Assembly: GCA_017525455.1 (NCBI GenBank)
Contig: JAFXSS010000076.1
Location: forward strand, 1 to 50,543
Reading direction: 5' to 3'
Source: Paludibacteraceae bacterium
GTDB lineage: Bacteria > Bacteroidota > Bacteroidia > Bacteroidales > Paludibacteraceae
DNA: 50,543 nucleotides
The translations under genes and the position numbers were made by a program. Positions 16,260 through 24,709 of this stretch are shown here, in pieces. Below the pieces are notes generated by a model, which saw nothing but the letters and a program-made list of their open reading frames with translations, was not told the origin of the DNA and did not search any database. Every line of letters begins with the position of its first letter. The stretch's first letter is position 1.

Positions 16260-18733
16260 AAGGCTTGTACTGTTTGTTGGGCTGTCATAACGACGCCGCA
16301 TAGTCCGTGGAGGAAAATATTCTGTCCCGACATGTAGAATCCTTTCATTCGCGTACGCACAGAGCCGACGGGTTCAGACATGCCGAACATGGCTCCTTCG
16401 GGACTGATATAATCGTCGCGGAACGTGAGTGAGGTTGAACTGAACATATCTGTCACCGCCTCGCGTATATCGGGATAGATAGTCTGAACGAGATTGAGCA
16501 CTTCCTGCTCCTTGTTATGTTTGAATGCCTCGTATTCGGCATAATGTGCTTTGCGGTCGGTGTGCCATGGTGCGAGTTCGCTATAATCGAGCGGCATAAC
16601 CGTTTCGATGGTGCGGGCATAAACCTGGTTGTATTCAGCGCACGGCGTCATAACCAACATGCATTGCTCAGGCAGGAAGTGTGTCACCCGGTCGTATGGC
16701 AAGGTCTCCGGTTTGAGGCGGATATAGGTCTTGAATGAACCAAACGTTTCCGGTGTGACTTCTATCCGTTTGCGTGTAGCCGGGCGATAGAGCGGAAGGT
16801 TGGTCAGTTTGAGCAATTGCTTCGGATGCAATGTGCTGATGACGGCATCGAAAACAAACGTACCGTTAACAGCGAACCGTTCGCCGGTTTGTGATATATC
16901 ATTTACCCGTTCACCTGTGATAATCCGCCCACCGTGACGAGTGATGAAAAGTGCCAATTTGTCCGCTAAATTTTGGCTGCCTCCTACGAATCTGTAAACG
17001 CCTGATTTACAGCGCTCCCACTCGGGTTTACCTATAAGGTTTTCGGGTATAAGGTCTAGGATTGTCTCGGTAACGTCCGCTTGTACCCCTAATTCACCCA
17101 GTACTTGGGTTACTGCTCCACCGGGTTCCATGCCGGAAATGATGTGCATGCCGGTTGCCCAAGTTTCGCCGTTGCGTTCGTAGGAGTACAATCCTCCTCC
17201 GTACACGGGCAGTTGTTCAATCAGCGTAACCTCAAAGCCTTGCTTCGCCAACAGTGCGCCGGTGAACAATCCTCCGACTCCGGCTCCTAAGATACCCACA
17301 TGAATGCGGTTGGAGTGTAGCAGAGCATCGTAGTGTAGCTCAAAGGATTTGGCGCGTTTCTTATATGTTGCTCCCCATGAGCGGTCATCGGGCATAACGA
17401 GTGGCAGAATAGTAAGCCGGACGTTGTATGGCCGGAGCATAAACTGGCGCTTGCCCATATAATCGGTCATTCCTTCAAGCAAAATAGGCTGGATGGGCAG
17501 ATTGTACAACTCGGCGTAGTAGAAAGCCCCACGATGGAATCGTCCAACTTCTCCGGTAGCGGAACGTGTGCCTTCCGGGAACACGAACAGCGAATAGCCT
17601 TCATCCATAACCTGCTTGATAGCCGCTTCGCGTCGTTCATCGTCATACGATGTAGGAATGCAACCCAAGTAGCGGGCAACGACACCCAAGAACGGATTAT
17701 ACCACACATAATCCTTTACAACCATCACAATCTTCGGTGACAACGACAAGCCAATAATGATGTCGATGAATGACTGGTGGTTGGATATGATTACCGTTTG
17801 CTGTTCGGTGAGTGTGGCTAACTGTTTGTCAATAGTAAGATGCAACCCACCGATAAGCCACACGTAATGTGCAGCCACACGGCGTGCAAACCGATGGTAG
17901 CGCTGACGGGTACGGGCATTGTCGCCATGGATGGCAAAAAATATCCATGTAAAAGGATTGACGACGAAGAGCATGGTAAGCCCGAAATACAAGAAACTCA
18001 GCACCGTTCGCCAATACATATTGATATAGCCGAACACAATAGCACCGATGCAAAGGAAGCAATTAAGTATACTGATTCGTGTAAAATCGCGTGCCGGTAC
18101 AAAATGGCTGACGCGCATCTGCTCGGGCGGATAGTACACGCGAACCGGAACGGGTACCAGCGGCACATTATGCCAAGCGGCAAACACCAGCAGTTCCAGT
18201 TCGGCTTCGTATCGACGGGTGAGGATACTCAGACCGTAGAGTTTGTGCAGAGGATACAGTCTCATGCCCGTTTGGGTGTCCGGCAGATGGACGGTTGTCT
18301 GCAGCGCGAACCAGAAGTTAGAGAACCGATTGGCAAACTTGCTCTTGCCTGACATATTGTCGTCAGTAAACGGACGACTGCCGACAATCAGAGCATCCGG
18401 GTGAATGTCGTGTGCACGCAGTAAGGCGGGAATGTCTTCGGGATAATGCTGTCCGTCGGCATCAATAGTCAAGGCGAAATCATATCCCAACTCGATGGCT
18501 CGACGGAAGCCTGACACAAGTGCTGCGCCTTTGCCTCTGTTCTTGCTATGTCTGACGACATCAACGGGAAAATCGAGTTCGCCAAGCAAGGACAGAGTGT
18601 CGTCCGTACAGCCATCTACCACCACAATTATATTCCGTAAGTGGCAGTGTACCCGACGAACGACATCGATAATTGTTCCGGCGTTATTGTACGTCGGAAT
18701 GAGAGCACAAATATGTTGCTGCGAACTGCGCAT
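16238..18733 (-). CDS. Three-domain fusion: GT2 glycosyltransferase + lysophospholipid acyltransferase + FAD oxidoreductase
   Basis: 831 residues in one uninterrupted frame. Residues 1-220: family 2 glycosyltransferase (ALIPTYNN, VVVDGCTDDT, DADGQ at 91-95). Residues about 222-270: two or three TM helices. Residues about 285-470: PlsC-type acyltransferase with HX4D (NHQSFID, His319/Asp324) and FPEGTR (385-390). Residues 477-831: FAD/NAD(P)-binding oxidoreductase of the phytoene-desaturase type (VGILGAGVGGLFTG at 479-492, C-terminal GFYMSGQN). Pairing of GT2 and acyltransferase is known in aryl polyene loci; the added oxidoreductase is unusual. It probably builds and finishes the lipid anchor and the polyene. 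Its ATG overlaps the dehydratase gene by 50 nt. Confidence 0.88.
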   Translation of the reverse strand: MRSSQQHICALIPTYNNAGTIIDVVRRVHCHLRNIIVVVDGCTDDTLSLLGELDFPVDVVRHSKNRGKGAALVSGFRRAIELGYDFALTIDADGQHYPEDIPALLRAHDIHPDALIVGSRPFTDDNMSGKSKFANRFSNFWFALQTTVHLPDTQTGMRLYPLHKLYGLSILTRRYEAELELLVFAAWHNVPLVPVPVRVYYPPEQMRVSHFVPARDFTRISILNCFLCIGAIVFGYINMYWRTVLSFLYFGLTMLFVVNPFTWIFFAIHGDNARTRQRYHRFARRVAAHYVWLIGGLHLTIDKQLATLTEQQTVIISNHQSFIDIIIGLSLSPKIVMVVKDYVWYNPFLGVVARYLGCIPTSYDDERREAAIKQVMDEGYSLFVFPEGTRSATGEVGRFHRGAFYYAELYNLPIQPILLEGMTDYMGKRQFMLRPYNVRLTILPLVMPDDRSWGATYKKRAKSFELHYDALLHSNRIHVGILGAGVGGLFTGALLAKQGFEVTLIEQLPVYGGGLYSYERNGETWATGMHIISGMEPGGAVTQVLGELGVQADVTETILDLIPENLIGKPEWERCKSGVYRFVGGSQNLADKLALFITRHGGRIITGERVNDISQTGERFAVNGTFVFDAVISTLHPKQLLKLTNLPLYRPATRKRIEVTPETFGSFKTYIRLKPETLPYDRVTHFLPEQCMLVMTPCAEYNQVYARTIETVMPLDYSELAPWHTDRKAHYAEYEAFKHNKEQEVLNLVQTIYPDIREAVTDMFSSTSLTFRDDYISPEGAMFGMSEPVGSVRTRMKGFYMSGQNIFLHGLCGVVMTAQQTVQALCDDYIS
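17054..17073 (+). repeat. Dispersed motif copy 2, inside the three-domain fusion gene
   Basis: GTCTAGGAT-TGT-CTCGGTAA. Read on the coding strand it encodes VTETILDL near residue 555 of the oxidoreductase domain. Together with preceding ATAAG it matches copy 1 at 23 of 25 positions. Confidence 0.6.
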
Positions 18734-19031
18734 AAATTTCGGTTAGTGACAAATCGTACACGGTTACTTTCCCGTCGCGGATAGACAGAATAATCTGCAT
18801 GTCCGGAGTGACCGGTTGGCGGAACTTTAGGTTTCGGATAGCCGTGAAACGTACGGTCTGACCGAGTTGCTCGGATGCCAACTCCTCGGCAATCTGTATC
18901 AAGCATGCCCCCGGCACAATCGGATGCCCGGGAAAATGCCCAGAGAATATAGGGTGCGAAGCATCGAAGCGGATGGTAAAACCGGTATCGTTGCTATCGA
19001 CTATGAAATATAGGCTATTGCGTAATGACAT
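18684..19031 (-). CDS. Hotdog-fold 3-hydroxyacyl-ACP dehydratase (FabZ/ApeI-like)
   Basis: 115 residues from the ATG at 19031 (MSLRNSLYF); a longer frame to 19070 would overlap the LolA-like gene further. The FabZ-type active-site helix is seen in HPIFSGHFPGHPIVPGACLIQ, with the catalytic-type histidine, followed by FRQPVTPDMQIILSI. This is one of two dehydratases in the operon and would remove water from the beta-hydroxy intermediate to make the conjugated double bonds. It overlaps the LolA-like gene upstream by 17 nt. Confidence 0.82.
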   Translation of the reverse strand: MSLRNSLYFIVDSNDTGFTIRFDASHPIFSGHFPGHPIVPGACLIQIAEELASEQLGQTVRFTAIRNLKFRQPVTPDMQIILSIRDGKVTVYDLSLTEIYAQFAATYLCSHSDVQ

Positions 19032-19419
19032 TGCTGAATTCGATGATTGTGATATCTCCGTTCTTTTCAATCAATTCAACTCTGTTGGCGACTTGTTTGG
19101 CTTCGTCCATGGTGATGTTGACGGAACGGAACATTTTTTTTGTTTCCCGTTGCAACTTCGGGTCATTGGTATTGCCCCCTGCCACAGAGGTCATAATCAT
19201 CTGCAGCAACCGTTGCACTTGCGGGTTGACATTGCTTTTGTCACCGTCAATTTCCCACACAACAGTTTGCGGTGTGCTGTATGCCCAGCGGATATAATCC
19301 GGGGCACGATACGTCATGTGGCCGGTTGACACCTGCGGCTCACTCATCATGGCAACGGATTTCGTCTGAACGAAATCTGCCTGAAGACTTAATATGACAG
19401 ACAATATAAGTGCGAACAT
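19015..19419 (-). CDS. LolA-like periplasmic lipid carrier
   Basis: 134 residues, shorter than the usual 180-200. It begins with a hydrophobic signal (MFALILSVILSLQADFVQTKSV) and continues with the LolA-type pattern SEPQVSTGHMTYRAPDYIRWAYSTPQTVVWEIDG and a C-terminal strand ELIEKNGDITIIEF. The signal is short and cleavage is uncertain. In aryl polyene loci such proteins are proposed to carry the pigment lipid through the periplasm to the outer membrane; that is the likely role here. One base separates it from the permease gene upstream. Confidence 0.75.
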   Translation of the reverse strand: MFALILSVILSLQADFVQTKSVAMMSEPQVSTGHMTYRAPDYIRWAYSTPQTVVWEIDGDKSNVNPQVQRLLQMIMTSVAGGNTNDPKLQRETKKMFRSVNITMDEAKQVANRVELIEKNGDITIIEFSNVITQ

Positions 19420-19420
19420 A

Positions 19421-19771
19421 TCAATTAGCTACCAAGTAACATCCACCCATAATCAGTAATATACCTACCCATTGCGTCCAGGCTATATGCTCATGAAAAA
19501 CCATCATAGCGGCAATCATGCCGAATACGTATGCCAAACTGCTTAACGGGTATGCCTGCGAGAATGCCCAGTGCTTGAGTATGTACATCCATAGCAATCC
19601 GGCAGCCGTGAACGATACACCGCAGGCGAGCCACCACCAGTTGGTGAGCTGGCTAACGACAAACGCCCAACTCCACGAAACGGTACCCATAGCCTTGAGT
19701 GCCAGTTTCATAAACATCTGTCCGGCACAAAGAAGCAAACTTTGTATGAGAGCTAACAGTAAAAGTTTCAT
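19421..19771 (-). CDS. Small DMT/EamA-type permease (four helices)
   Basis: 116 residues, four predicted TM helices, similar in size and pattern to SMR/ArnE-ArnF-type flippase subunits (opening LLALIQSLLLCAGQMFMKLAL, closing WVGILLIMGGCYLVAN). It likely dimerises. Its position inside the pigment operon, 1-2 bp from both neighbours, suggests a role in flipping or exporting a lipid-linked intermediate. This is an inference. Confidence 0.75.
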   Translation of the reverse strand: MKLLLLALIQSLLLCAGQMFMKLALKAMGTVSWSWAFVVSQLTNWWWLACGVSFTAAGLLWMYILKHWAFSQAYPLSSLAYVFGMIAAMMVFHEHIAWTQWVGILLIMGGCYLVAN

Positions 19772-19772
19772 A

Positions 19773-21491
19773 TCACAGTGTGTTTACGAACATAGTAGCA
19801 CGTGCGATGGCGTGTGTGCGGTCACCGATATGTGCGAGGACATTGTCCCATACTTCCACCTCTTCGTCAAACTCCAGCACCAAGGCATTACGGATAAGTC
19901 CGAGACTCATTTGTGCCTCAATGTCCGCCATGGCGCAAGAAAGTGACTGCTTGCCTTGTGCGTAAGTGGAGTTGTAACCGTTGTTTCCCGTCATAATAGC
20001 GATAAGCGAAGCGATGGTATTGTGGGTGGATTGAATGAATGGGGTCGGTTTGAGTTGCTGCTCGTCAGAATCCAGCATATCTTGCAAGAATCGCATCGAC
20101 TGCAACATACATCCCCACTGTGTGGCGCAAATGATAGCCTCCGGCATAGTTATGCCGCTCTGCTCCACAACCTTCCTTGCAGCGGCAACAATTCGTCTCA
20201 TCTGAGGTGTCATGCGGCGTCCTTCTGCCGCAGATATATATATGCTGACATCGGAATCGTCCGTTTGCTCAACCGAGCAACATGCAACAGGTTTGCGACT
20301 TTCAGCAGCGGGAAGGTCAATTCCCTGCGAGGAAAGAATCAATGAAGATTCGTTGCCGCCAAAGCCAAACGCGTTGCACAACACGTGCCGTAAGGTCTTG
20401 TGCGTGGTGTGGGTAACGGGAACAATCAGTCCTTCCGCTGTTCCTGACCAATTGAGGTTAGCCGGAATGAATCCGTGTACTAAGGCTAACACGCTGATCA
20501 CAGCCTCGATACCTCCACTGGCAGAGGTCGTATGCCCCGTAAAAGCCTTGGTGCTGCTAACAGCAGGCATCTTGTCGCCAAACAAACGTAGCAAGGCTGC
20601 CGATTCACTTAAGTCGTTGTTGGGCGTAGCAGTACCGTGAGCATTGACATAATCGATATCGTTGGGCTGTAGTCCGGCCATTTGCAGTGCCCCCTGCATA
20701 GCCAGAAATGCTCCTTTGCCATCGGCAGATGAAGCCGTCTGATGGAATGCGTCACAAGTATTTGCGTAACCGCTCAGATAACCGAGAATGGTTGCTCCGC
20801 GAGTGATAGCCTCTTCTTCCGGTTCGATAACCAGATATCCTGCACCTTCACCCAGATTCAGTCCTGCACGATTGGCATCAAATGGCCGACAAGGCTGGTG
20901 GTCAAGAATCATCAATGTATTGAACCCGTTGAGATGAAACATGCTCAGGCTCTCTGCGCCTCCAACCAATGCCGCTTTAGCTTTCCCGGTTCTAAGGAGG
21001 TTTGCCCCAAGCATAATGGCATTAAGTGCTGAGGAACATGCCGTGGAAGGAGTGAAGACATTTACCATTTGGTCATTTTGCAAATGGCTCAGGATGGCTT
21101 GTGTTGACTCGCCTGCCTCGTGCAGGCGTATATTCTCCGTGGCTTTGCCTTGCTGATAGTCCAGCCAATGTTGCTCAGTCAAATCCATGCCGCCTACCGT
21201 TGTACCGCTGATAAACGTGTCGACCGTGCAACCCGCCATTGACAATGCTTCACGAGCTGCGAGTAAGCCGAGCAGAGATGTACGCGGCATAGGCTCATCA
21301 CCGATACCGCAATGCACCCGCAGTTCACTATCCGTATAAGGCACCTCGCCCACCGGCAGTTCGGCATGGGCACTGCCCAGAACACGCATAGCGCCGATAC
21401 CCGAACGTTCGTCGAGTAACGACTGTAGCGTCTCAGTACAGTTCATACCTATTGCACTGACCACTCCTATACCGGTAACTGCGATGCGCAT
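19773..21491 (-). CDS. Beta-ketoacyl-ACP synthase fused to a chain-length-factor-like domain
   Basis: 572 residues. Residues 1-390 are a complete FabF-type ketosynthase with Cys152 (TPSTACSSA), His285 (NAHGTATP) and His320 (FTGHTTSASGG). After a linker, residues about 415-555 match the second ketosynthase-like domain known as ApeC or chain-length factor (RRMTPQMRRIVAAA, ATQWGCM, PTPFIQSTHNTIAS, GNNGYNSTYAQG), which is normally a separate gene in aryl polyene loci and lacks the catalytic cysteine. The two halves of the heterodimer that elongates and sets polyene length are therefore in one chain here. Confidence 0.87.
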   Translation of the reverse strand: MRIAVTGIGVVSAIGMNCTETLQSLLDERSGIGAMRVLGSAHAELPVGEVPYTDSELRVHCGIGDEPMPRTSLLGLLAAREALSMAGCTVDTFISGTTVGGMDLTEQHWLDYQQGKATENIRLHEAGESTQAILSHLQNDQMVNVFTPSTACSSALNAIMLGANLLRTGKAKAALVGGAESLSMFHLNGFNTLMILDHQPCRPFDANRAGLNLGEGAGYLVIEPEEEAITRGATILGYLSGYANTCDAFHQTASSADGKGAFLAMQGALQMAGLQPNDIDYVNAHGTATPNNDLSESAALLRLFGDKMPAVSSTKAFTGHTTSASGGIEAVISVLALVHGFIPANLNWSGTAEGLIVPVTHTTHKTLRHVLCNAFGFGGNESSLILSSQGIDLPAAESRKPVACCSVEQTDDSDVSIYISAAEGRRMTPQMRRIVAAARKVVEQSGITMPEAIICATQWGCMLQSMRFLQDMLDSDEQQLKPTPFIQSTHNTIASLIAIMTGNNGYNSTYAQGKQSLSCAMADIEAQMSLGLIRNALVLEFDEEVEVWDNVLAHIGDRTHAIARATMFVNTL

Positions 21492-21503
21492 TGTTTATTC
21501 CGA

Positions 21504-21761
21504 TTACTTCGTGCGGTTAGCCTGAATATATTCCGCCATGGTGCGTACGGACTGGAAGATAGCCTTGCCGGCTTTAGGATCTGCCAGTTTGATGCCGTAC
21601 TCGCGGTCCATAAGCATGATCAGTTCAAGCGCGTCAATCGAGTCAAGCCCCAAACCTTCACCGAACAAAGGTGCATCGGTGTCAATATCTGCCGGAGTCA
21701 TATCCTCGAAGTTGAGTGCTTCGATAATCTGCGATTTAAGTTGTTCAATCAGTTGTTCCAT
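21504..21761 (-). CDS. Acyl carrier protein 2 of the pigment operon
   Basis: 85 residues from the ATG at 21761 (MEQLIEQLKSQII). The 4'-phosphopantetheine attachment serine is Ser41 in GLGLDSIDALEL, followed by the usual helix (MLMDREYGIKL). An upstream in-frame start would add 17 residues and lies inside the previous gene. It carries the growing polyene or the starter unit; which of the two ACPs does what cannot be told. Confidence 0.9.
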   Translation of the reverse strand: MEQLIEQLKSQIIEALNFEDMTPADIDTDAPLFGEGLGLDSIDALELIMLMDREYGIKLADPKAGKAIFQSVRTMAEYIQANRTK

Positions 21762-22267
21762 ATAAGTTGTAGTTTTGCGTAGAAATTGTCTTTTGTACTG
21801 CACTCGCACCATCCGGCTAATGCCGACTCAAACGGTGTGGCAGCTATGATTGCGTCCAGTTGTTGCGGCGTATCAAGGATATAGAACGAGGTTTCACCTT
21901 GCACATGGTGGCGGATAGCAATCTCGCCGGTAACGATGTTCGGCAATGTATATACGAACAATGCCGGACTCGGGTAATAATTTCCTTCAGAGATTGTAGC
22001 CAGGTAATCGCGGTCGTCCTTGATACTTGCACTTCGATTCGCCAGAATAATGGCAGATGGCACATCGTTTTCTGCTCCTATCAGCATCTCTGCAGCAATG
22101 AACCCGAGACGGCAGAGCGTATCCATCTTGAAGAACTTCGGATAATCCCCCACATAGCGCCTATAGAGTTCAACGAGCATCTTTTCACCCGTCTGCTCCA
22201 CCGCAATTGTCCGCCCATCGAAGATCACCGATGTTGGCGAAATTTCTATTTCGTGAGTTACTCGCAT
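21749..22267 (-). CDS. Half-size ketosynthase-like protein of the flexirubin/aryl polyene type
   Basis: 172 residues. It carries RYVGDYPKFFKMDTLCRLGFIAAEML and a central stretch PALFVYTLPNIVTGEIAIRHHVQGETSFYI, whose layout parallels the thiolase-fold segment of the chain-length-factor domain (compare PTPFIQSTHNTIAS...GYNSTY at 19773-21491). Similar short proteins sit in Bacteroidota pigment loci under names such as 3-oxoacyl-ACP synthase. The Cys-His-His triad is absent, so it is likely a non-catalytic partner of one of the ketosynthases. It overlaps the upstream ketosynthase by 10 nt and the downstream ACP by 13 nt. Confidence 0.6.
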   Translation of the reverse strand: MRVTHEIEISPTSVIFDGRTIAVEQTGEKMLVELYRRYVGDYPKFFKMDTLCRLGFIAAEMLIGAENDVPSAIILANRSASIKDDRDYLATISEGNYYPSPALFVYTLPNIVTGEIAIRHHVQGETSFYILDTPQQLDAIIAATPFESALAGWCECSTKDNFYAKLQLIWNN

Positions 22268-23220
22268 GTCAATCTAATAGCGGCATTCACTCCACCAAAC
22301 CCTGACAACATCTTAATGAATGTGCCGTGTTTGAGCATAAGCATGCCAATGATGGTTTCTATGATCCCCGCAGCGCCCATCGTATGTCCGAAGAACGGTT
22401 TGAGAGCAGAAACGGGAATATCTTTCAATCCGGCCCGTTCAATGGCCGCCAGTTCCATTGCATCATTGTACAATGTGGCGGTGCCGTGGACTCCGATAAG
22501 ATTAATATCCTTCGGGAGAATGCCTTCAGTTACATCCATCAGGCATCGGAATGCCCCTTCGCCTGTGCGACTAGGCGCGGAGAGATGGTTGGCATCGTTA
22601 TGAATACTGCCTGCCATCAGTCGCCAACCCGATTGCTGCGGCTCGCTGGTATAAATGATGGTGGCAGCGGCTTCACCGAGATTCAGCCCTGCACGCTCCG
22701 GACTGAATGGCAAGCATGGGTCAGGCGACAATGCCTTGAAGGATTGAAAGCCACTGACTATAAATCGAGACTGTATGTCGCATCCCATAACGACAGCATA
22801 CTTGTACATCCCGGCTTCGAGTAGCCGTTTGGCAGTTATTTGTGCGCATACACCTGATGTGCATGCGTTGCTGACTACAATCGGAGGGTTGGGGTTTCCA
22901 AAGTGTGAAACAATAGCCTTGGCCGGTGTGAGCAAATCCAAATGATCACCTTTTGTAGTGCTGAGAATGAATATGGTGTCGGCAGAAGAACATGGTACTG
23001 TTTCGCCTGGGATGGTGAGTATAGCACTTTTTATGCTGCGGATACAAAGTGGCACAAACTCTTGTGGTGTGTCGAATAGCGAAGCGCAGAACGGCTCAAC
23101 ATCAGCAAAACGATGACTATAACGTTTCAGCCCGCTACGACCGCTCTGTATAGCCTCTACGTTTGCCTGCGAACCCTCCCCAAGAGGAGAAATGATGCTA
23201 TGTCCGATGCAGTATACCAT
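22258..23220 (-). CDS. Beta-ketoacyl-ACP synthase, short form
   Basis: 320 residues, about 80 fewer than usual FabF-type enzymes, yet the triad is complete: Cys120 (VSNACTSGVC), His245 (GVHGTATLYND) and His279 (FFGHTMGAAG). The shortening is in the N-terminal part before the cysteine. It probably catalyses a condensation in polyene assembly, possibly paired with the half-size protein encoded directly downstream. One base or less separates it from the dehydratase gene upstream. Confidence 0.85.
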   Translation of the reverse strand: MVYCIGHSIISPLGEGSQANVEAIQSGRSGLKRYSHRFADVEPFCASLFDTPQEFVPLCIRSIKSAILTIPGETVPCSSADTIFILSTTKGDHLDLLTPAKAIVSHFGNPNPPIVVSNACTSGVCAQITAKRLLEAGMYKYAVVMGCDIQSRFIVSGFQSFKALSPDPCLPFSPERAGLNLGEAAATIIYTSEPQQSGWRLMAGSIHNDANHLSAPSRTGEGAFRCLMDVTEGILPKDINLIGVHGTATLYNDAMELAAIERAGLKDIPVSALKPFFGHTMGAAGIIETIIGMLMLKHGTFIKMLSGFGGVNAAIRLTCE

Positions 23221-23622
23221 TTAATCCATTATTGCCAACTTAAGTGTGGCTTGGGCTAACAATTCATTTCCTACACGAATGGTGCATTCAATCAGACTGA
23301 TGTTCATCACCTCTTCGATAAGCCTTGTTTCAGTGGTGAGCGTTTCACCTACACGGGGCAATCGATACGTCTGCATCTGTTTGATAGCACCAATATAACC
23401 TATTTTGTTTCCCGAGGAGTAACCAGCCCGTACGGCGCATGTCTGTGCAGCGTTTTCCACAAGTCCGGACAACGGTAATATACCATCGGTTACCAATGGA
23501 CAATCAGCAGATACAGTATATGCTGTGCGTGCCTGATGGGCATTGATATCTTCGATGGTATCAATAAACACAAACGGAGGCCGTTGAGGAATAAAAATAT
23601 CTATGTTACGCCCAGAAGTCAT
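23221..23622 (-). CDS. Hotdog-fold dehydratase (ApeP-like)
   Basis: 133 residues. IFIPQRPPFVFIDTIEDI, LPLSGLVENAAQTCAVRAGY and the strand pattern IGAIKQMQTYRLPRVGETL place it with the small ApeP/FabZ-like dehydratases of aryl polyene clusters. It is the second dehydratase of the operon. Its start overlaps the acyltransferase stop by 17 nt, and its stop abuts the next ketosynthase start. Confidence 0.82.
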   Translation of the reverse strand: MTSGRNIDIFIPQRPPFVFIDTIEDINAHQARTAYTVSADCPLVTDGILPLSGLVENAAQTCAVRAGYSSGNKIGYIGAIKQMQTYRLPRVGETLTTETRLIEEVMNISLIECTIRVGNELLAQATLKLAIMD

Positions 23623-24451
23623 AAAAATTAAACCATTGATAGGGGTATTTCAAGGCAAAATGTTCTACTGCCTGTGCATATTGTGAAGCGATATCTCTGG
23701 TGGGTTGCAGTTGCTCGCAATACACATGATACGTCTTAGCATCTTCCTTAATAACAAAAACAAGCAGCACCGGCTGCTTTACGACCTGACAGATACGGAA
23801 CGGTCCCAAAGGAAACTGTGCCGATTCACCCATAAAAGTGCATGTAACCGTAGCTTCGCCCGAACGCCTATCAGCGGCTGCGGCCAATATTTCTCCACGC
23901 TGCAGAACATAGCCAATATGGTAGATATGATTCATATCGTTGGGCTGAACGGTAATCATATCGATATTGTTTCTTGCCAGCACCTGTCTGCGATGTTCCA
24001 TTACAACCGGTGACTCTCCGCCGTATGCGAGAATATGCAGGGGCTTGTCAGGAGTAGATAGAAAATATCCGGCTATTTCGGTATTGCCTACATGCGAAAA
24101 TAGCATGATAAATCCCTCTTTGTTATGTACTCGTCCGTAGTATAAATCGCGGTTCTCAACAGTCACACCGAACTGCTGCCCGGCATATACAGCAAAGCGG
24201 TCGATGATAGCTTGCCCGAAATGATAGAAACTGCGATAAACGTCAATAGCAGCTTGGATGCGTGAGCGTCCTCTGCGACGATGGAACAGGTATGCTCCCC
24301 GGCGTTCTACGCGCCGAACGATGATATACCAAATCAGCCACAAGTGCATCATCGCGTATGCCACCCGGATATCCGTATGGCGGATGATACTCACCAGTGA
24401 ACGCTGCATCCAATGTGTGCCGCCTGTCTGTCCGCTCCACTCTTGTGCCAT
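23606..24451 (-). CDS. LpxL/HtrB-like acyltransferase
   Basis: 281 residues. An N-terminal membrane-associated helix (AYAMMHLWLIWYIIVRRV) is followed by the acyltransferase motif LFSHVGNTEIAGY (His-X4-Glu as in LpxL/HtrB), ILAAAADRRSG and PLGPFRICQVVKQPVLLVFVI. Enzymes of this group acylate lipids at the inner membrane. In this operon it may transfer an acyl or polyenyl chain to the lipid acceptor made by the fusion protein. The ATG overlaps the ACP stop by one base (TAATG). Confidence 0.85.
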   Translation of the reverse strand: MAQEWSGQTGGTHWMQRSLVSIIRHTDIRVAYAMMHLWLIWYIIVRRVERRGAYLFHRRRGRSRIQAAIDVYRSFYHFGQAIIDRFAVYAGQQFGVTVENRDLYYGRVHNKEGFIMLFSHVGNTEIAGYFLSTPDKPLHILAYGGESPVVMEHRRQVLARNNIDMITVQPNDMNHIYHIGYVLQRGEILAAAADRRSGEATVTCTFMGESAQFPLGPFRICQVVKQPVLLVFVIKEDAKTYHVYCEQLQPTRDIASQYAQAVEHFALKYPYQWFNFYDFWA

Positions 24452-24690
24452 TAGCAGTGCGCTTCGATATAATCGTAAAACTCGCCTAACGTTTTTACCG
24501 TCTTGAGTTCCGAGGCTTGAGGTTTAAACCCGAATTCGCGGTCAATGAGTACCACAATATCCACAAAGTCCAATGAATCTATTTCTAGATCCTGCTTGAG
24601 TGATGCCTCGGGAGTTAATGCTGCTTCTGTGATTTCAAATTCCTCGACGAGGAGGTCGTTGACTTTGCTAATAATCTCTTGTTTAGTCAT
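24451..24690 (-). CDS. Acyl carrier protein 1 of the pigment operon
   Basis: 79 residues with the attachment serine Ser39 in DLEIDSLDFVDIV and a typical helical ACP pattern. Its closing sequence (TLGEFYDYIEAHC) ends in a cysteine. It is encoded between the methyltransferase and the acyltransferase genes. Confidence 0.92.
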   Translation of the reverse strand: MTKQEIISKVNDLLVEEFEITEAALTPEASLKQDLEIDSLDFVDIVVLIDREFGFKPQASELKTVKTLGEFYDYIEAHC

Positions 24691-24709
24691 ATAATAATAT
24701 TCAATATTT

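Noticed and set aside
23606..24451. Lipid A late acyltransferase LpxL of the main lipid A pathway
   Set aside because: It resembles LpxL, but its overlap with the ACP and dehydratase genes places it in pigment synthesis; lpxA, lpxC and lpxD are in a separate block.
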